From: Xestospongia muta
Taxonomy: Eukaryota; Porifera; Demospongiae; Haplosclerida; Petrosiidae
DNA length: 64,000 bases
Assembly: GCA_963693285.1 (NCBI GenBank)
Contig: OY848924.1
Coordinates: 2,594,144 to 2,658,143 of the forward strand
Direction: 5' to 3'
The translations under genes and the position numbers were made by a program. This document shows positions 61,501-64,000 of the stretch, piece by piece. The stretch's first letter is position 1; each line of letters starts with the position of its first letter. The notes below the pieces were generated by a model. The model did no database searches, was not told where the DNA came from, and saw only the letters and a program-made list of their open reading frames with translations.

Positions 61501-62231
61501 ACTAACTAATAATAAACAGTTTAATGATCTTCTTTCCATTCCTTTGTTGCTAATATTTATTTGATATGTGATATGATCAAGTAATAGTAATAACTGGACA
61601 TTACTCAAGCATTAAAGTGAGTACTATGAACTCATAGAGACAGGTCCATAGAATGAAAGTAGATACAACCATTGTTTACATAACTAATAGTATTTATCAT
61701 GTGGTAATGAACATGATCAGTTGTAAATTAATAAATATTAATAGTGTGAATAATTATCACAGATAATCAGATATAATGTCACTCAACTAAAGTCTATAGG
61801 TTGTAATGAACTATCACTTAATGAACAATTTGAGTTATGAAGAAGCTGTGTAGTCTATTTCCAAGTAATCTTTTCTATTTATGTAAAAAGAAGTACAAGA
61901 ATTAAGAGAAACAATTTGACTGTTTAGGTAGTTCCCAGTTCTCCACTTTATTAGTAATACTTTATAACATTATCAAAGAACTTATTACCTGTAAAATATT
62001 CAATAATGGCAAGTGATGCTGAAATAAATTTATGAGGAAACATTAACAATATACTGTAATAGATTGAGTGTGACAGCCATTTTGCCATGCCTCTCTCTAC
62101 ATATAAACCATACCATACTTAATAATAATATGTAATGTATTGATTGTACACTAACACATGTAGTATACTGAATCAGTTACTAATATACTTACAATTCTCT
62201 GTTGCTCTCTATCTGATAGTTGAGTTGCCAT
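43265..62231 (-). CDS. Gene B: ankyrin-ROC-COR-Death-CARD-like protein (1,577 aa)
   Basis: My exon model, 5' to 3': 62231-62193, 61390-61298, 60900-60814, 59868-59770, 58641-58543, 58137-58039, 57897-57799, 57126-57025, 56421-56323, 55724-55626, 55067-54966, 54827-54723, 54078-53980, 52517-52416, 50550-48478, 48323-48236, 48135-47863, 47662-47600, 47535-47482, 47250-47177, 46773-46704, 46102-46019, 45881-45831, 45527-45471, 45216-45169, 44718-44645, 43924-43855, 43596-43265. The 28 exons sum to 4,734 nt, stay open and end in TAA (43267-43265). The ankyrin part ends within the big exon (residues 442-1132), which holds ROC (P-loop near 520) and COR. The Death-like part is about 1162-1252 and the CARD-like part the last 110 residues. 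Ankyrin-ROC-COR-Death matches DAPK1 without its kinase. The domain mix suggests a GTP-gated scaffold for apoptosis or innate immune signalling; that role is inference. Confidence 0.75.
43855..47662 (-). CDS. Gene B linker exons 18-27, Ser/Lys/Glu-rich
   Basis: Ten small exons (48-84 nt) form a low-complexity linker of about 214 residues. Exon 46102-46019 has a bipartite nuclear-localisation-like cluster (PAKRKRSISPSTSKKLKQ). Exon 45881-45831 adds CKRKHSSN and exon 45527-45471 PKTKKST. The pair 44718-44645 and 43924-43855 duplicates the pair 47250-47177 and 46773-46704 (QHSTNELSSEHKADTLPSD in both) with near-identical introns. Most introns are phase 1; each duplicated pair is 1-0-1, so it can be added without a frame change. 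Confidence 0.7.
47863..48323 (-). CDS. Gene B exons 16-17: Death-domain-like region
   Basis: Exon 48323-48236 encodes VLSSPCLTQDEIIKISKDCL and ends in phase 1. Exon 48135-47863 encodes about 90 residues with the Death-fold pattern: CDLLNLLSKICDKWYIIGVC, LGIENGDLESLKSSN, VLQLWMERMTKPVTWNTILK, then a last helix ending near GIEKFLK. Spacing and the W...TW...L..L pattern match Death domains of DAPK1, ankyrins and similar proteins, which form six-helix homotypic contacts. Gene A has a counterpart to the first exon (10216-10105) but none to the second. Confidence 0.65.
48478..50550 (-). CDS. Gene B exon 15: last ankyrin repeat, ROC GTPase and COR
   Basis: The 2,073-nt exon (691 codons) starts in an ankyrin repeat (SGDSPLHLACANSKVDMISY). 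ROC motifs are the P-loop CGNMTAGKSSL, switch II DFAGHQEYYSSH and a G4-like GSYADQ. COR-type blocks follow (SWIVVNKSKLLADVNGILFN, FGFGWCLYCPNPFQFLSVRF). It ends GQNPL before donor GTAAGTT, as gene A's ends RNPL. The start is set by the acceptor at 50551-50552; an upstream in-frame Met at 50586 is intronic. Confidence 0.85.
52416..62231 (-). CDS. Gene B exons 1-14: short N-terminus and ankyrin exons
   Basis: Exon 1 (62231-62193) encodes only MATQLSDREQQRI. Thirteen phase-0 exons of 87-105 nt follow, each with about one ankyrin repeat, such as DDNTALHFASVNGHTEIVQF (58641-58543). Compared with gene A, B has extra exons: copies of A's exon 8 type at 57126, 56421, 55724 and 54078 (all near QQTALHLAS or QKTALHLAS), and a second pair of the A exon 6 and 7 types at 55067-54966 and 54827-54723. 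The order is 6-7-8-8-8-6-7-8-9. In the intron at about 55438 the sequence switches from exon-5/6-type intron to exon-8-type intron, marking one duplication joint. The long intron 50551-52415 holds nothing recognised. Confidence 0.85.
53100..53970. other. Gene B intron 13, no exon seen
   Basis: This region matches gene A 14200-15115 in outline (gccacacctactaatacctg and nearby words). No splice-site-bounded coding exon or recognised element was found. Confidence 0.4.
58968..59461. mobile_element. Probable MITE in gene B intron 4
   Basis: The region starts CCGTATTTCTCTGAATTAGTGCC, and the reverse complement of its end reads CTGTATACTCCAAGCAAGTGCC, a gapped but recognisable terminal inverted repeat. 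Repeated gggcacttac words lie near both ends. Gene A's matching intron (about 18905-18925) has the flanks joined (ggattcttattggctttgag). The insertion in B runs to about 59523, so some extra sequence lies outside the inverted ends. Family not identified. Confidence 0.5.
61989..62018 (-). CDS. Possible 30-nt microexon in gene B intron 1
   Basis: On the minus strand a good acceptor (TTATTTCAG) is followed by 30 nt encoding HHLPLLNILQ and a donor GTAATAAG. It is phase 0 on both sides, so it could be included between exons 1 and 2 without breaking the frame. I left it out of the main model because gene A has no counterpart. Confidence 0.3.
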
Positions 62232-62900
62232 TATTGGAAGAGGGTTGGTACTAGTAACTTGATCTCTAATAGAACATTAGATATCAATGTACATATATCA
62301 GTTATACTATAATGTATTATATATATCACTTTATATAACAAGATAATAAACTGTATGATCTTCATTGATTGTCATTGTACAATCATATACAACATGATCA
62401 TGTCAACATCATCACAAGTACAATATCTTAAACATTGAAACAAATAAAGAGACTTTTTTCAATCATAGAGAGTTAAAAAGTTGGAACTCCAAAAACAAAT
62501 GAACATAGTTTGTGTTTACACAGCCTTAACTCTTCTATCTTTGTAATTGTCTGAAATACTCTCTTGTTACCAGAACTAGCTAGAAATACACAAAATCATA
62601 AAAAGGAACGTACTTCCTCTTCAATCAAATGTCATAAGAAGTAACATATCTCGTGTATGTAGTCAATAAGTAAACACTGTAGTACTGCAAGTGTTAACAT
62701 GACCCATGATTCATATTATCTACATACAATACTACTAATTAACTACTAGTTTATATTACTTACCAACTTAGTCACTGGTGTACCGCTTCTCTAACTCTGT
62801 TGAAGTTAGCAGCACATTCCTCAGGTACTAGATAACCACGCCTTATTAAATATTTGTGGTTTCAAGTATTTTTGATAGGGTGGAGCTGCAGTTGCTGTTT
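62232..62900 (-). promoter_or_regulatory. Gene B 5' UTR intron and presumed promoter
   Basis: The 5' UTR runs to 62265, where an acceptor lies. A 5' UTR intron follows to donor 62757-62763, with a non-coding exon from 62764 upward. The intron is almost identical to gene A's 29187-29687. The upstream flank is not conserved between the two genes, so their promoters may differ. Confidence 0.5.
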
Positions 62901-63360
62901 GCTATATACTGAAAACTTACAACAACATTGTGTGTAGAACAGAACGTTCCATCCATTTAGTTAATATATTATAAATGATAGCCAATTAATTCCTTTCAAA
63001 ATACTTTGTTTAATAAATTGTAATAATTTACTCCTTATATTTTAAGAACAAAATTTTCAGCACGAAATTGTTAGCATAAATAATCAATAAAACTAGCACC
63101 ACAGTCACTGGCATACAGCAAAACTTGTCCTTAATTCCTTATACTAGATTGTTTTGCATACAAGCCTAAAAAAGTTAGGTTATTATAAATATTTACATGA
63201 ATTTTATTACTGAATTGAAACAGGTAGTTTAAGTTTACCTCACAGTGATAACTTTAACATTCTTATATACAAATATAAAATCATAATGGTTTGTCATATA
63301 CAAAGATGACACCATCATTCAATGTGATTTCTTAATATACATCATTACAATAGTTTACAT
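62901..63360. other. Intergenic, nothing recognised
   Basis: AT-rich sequence upstream of gene B. No gene, repeat or domain was seen. Confidence 0.4.
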
Positions 63361-63850
63361 TTGAAGTCATAATAACCAGCATTAAAAGGAAATATACAAA
63401 AAATGAACAAATGGTCTTATTGCTGGGCAAGGACGACACACCCACATCAAAACAGCTGACACTAGTATTTGTACTAACTTGACACACTTGAATATCATAT
63501 TGTCATTTACAATCAAAGTCTCTATAGCCAGTAATAAGAGGAAATGTACTAAAAAATTAAGAAATGGTCTTATTGCTGGGTGAGAAAGACAGGCCCACAT
63601 CAAAAAACTGACAATAGTATTTGCACTAACTTGACACACTTGAATATCATATTGTCGTTAACATTCAAAGTCTCCATAGCCAGCAATAATAGGAAATGTA
63701 CTAAAAAATAAAGAAATGGTCTTATTGCTGGGTGAGGAAGACAGGCCCACATCAAAAAACTGACAATAGTATTTGTACTAACTTGACACACTTGAATATC
63801 ATATTGTCGTTTACATTCAAATTCTCCATAGCCAGCAATAAGAGGAAATT
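63361..63850. repeat. 153-bp tandem repeat, about 3 copies
   Basis: The word ggtcttattgctggg recurs at 63413, 63566 and 63719, exactly 153 bp apart. Because 153 is divisible by three, the minus strand stays open across units and reads a hydrophobic peptide (FLMWACLPHPAIRPFL in each). No start context, splice site or known family supports a gene, so I treat it as a minisatellite. Confidence 0.75.
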
Positions 63851-64000
63851 ATTTATTATTTATTATTAAATATTATTTCACAAATAATCACAAATAATCA
63901 AACATCACTTCATATCTTCTACTACATATATTGTTTTTAATAACTCCTCCTATTTGATTGGTTGGTGGGTCTATCCAATTATATAACATTAAAATATTGT

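Overview
The window looks like an early-branching animal, most simply a sponge-like metazoan. The reasons are: AT-rich DNA, many short GT-AG introns, ankyrin repeats encoded one per exon, animal-type ROC-COR, Death and CARD-like domains, and animal-type transposons (piggyBac, Harbinger, MULE, RTE- and L2/CR1-like LINEs). The species cannot be proved from sequence alone. No bacterial genes, CRISPR arrays or rRNA genes were seen.

Two paralogous minus-strand genes dominate. Gene A (CDS 29136 to 7741, 17 exons, 1,242 aa) and gene B (CDS 62231 to 43265, 28 exons, 1,577 aa) were assembled exon by exon. Every junction has GT-AG sites and the frame stays open to a stop in both. Both encode an ankyrin domain followed, in one large exon, by a ROC GTPase and a COR region, as in the ankyrin-ROC-COR part of DAPK1. 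The two tails differ. B continues into a Death-domain-like exon, a serine- and lysine-rich linker of many small exons with a nuclear-localisation-like cluster, and a final CARD-like exon. A has no Death or CARD exon and ends in a hydrophobic segment that looks like a C-terminal membrane anchor. B has five more ankyrin exons than A, gained by tandem exon duplication. A has an eightfold acidic decapeptide repeat in exon 1 that B lacks.

Each gene sits tail-to-tail with a plus-strand wreck that joins exons resembling geranylgeranyl diphosphate synthase to exons of a CMGC-type protein kinase. The full or partial wreck occurs at 2962-7149, 31024-31186 and 38233-42945, and all copies carry stops, frameshifts or lost splice sites. 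The basic layout is therefore a segmental duplication of [pseudogene, plus] + [ankyrin-ROC-COR gene, minus].

Mobile DNA has entered mainly unit 1 and the junction between units: a piggyBac remnant (3632-5361), several short TTAA-flanked elements in gene A introns, a Harbinger element (20361-23107), a chimeric LINE/gag-protease insertion (23158-27314), a MULE (31208-32532), an exon-like tandem array (32550-33300) and an L2/CR1-like LINE (about 33420-37430). Because the locus is duplicated, several insertions have an uninterrupted empty site in the paralogous copy, which fixes their ends and target duplications. The right edge (63361-63850) is a 153-bp tandem repeat.
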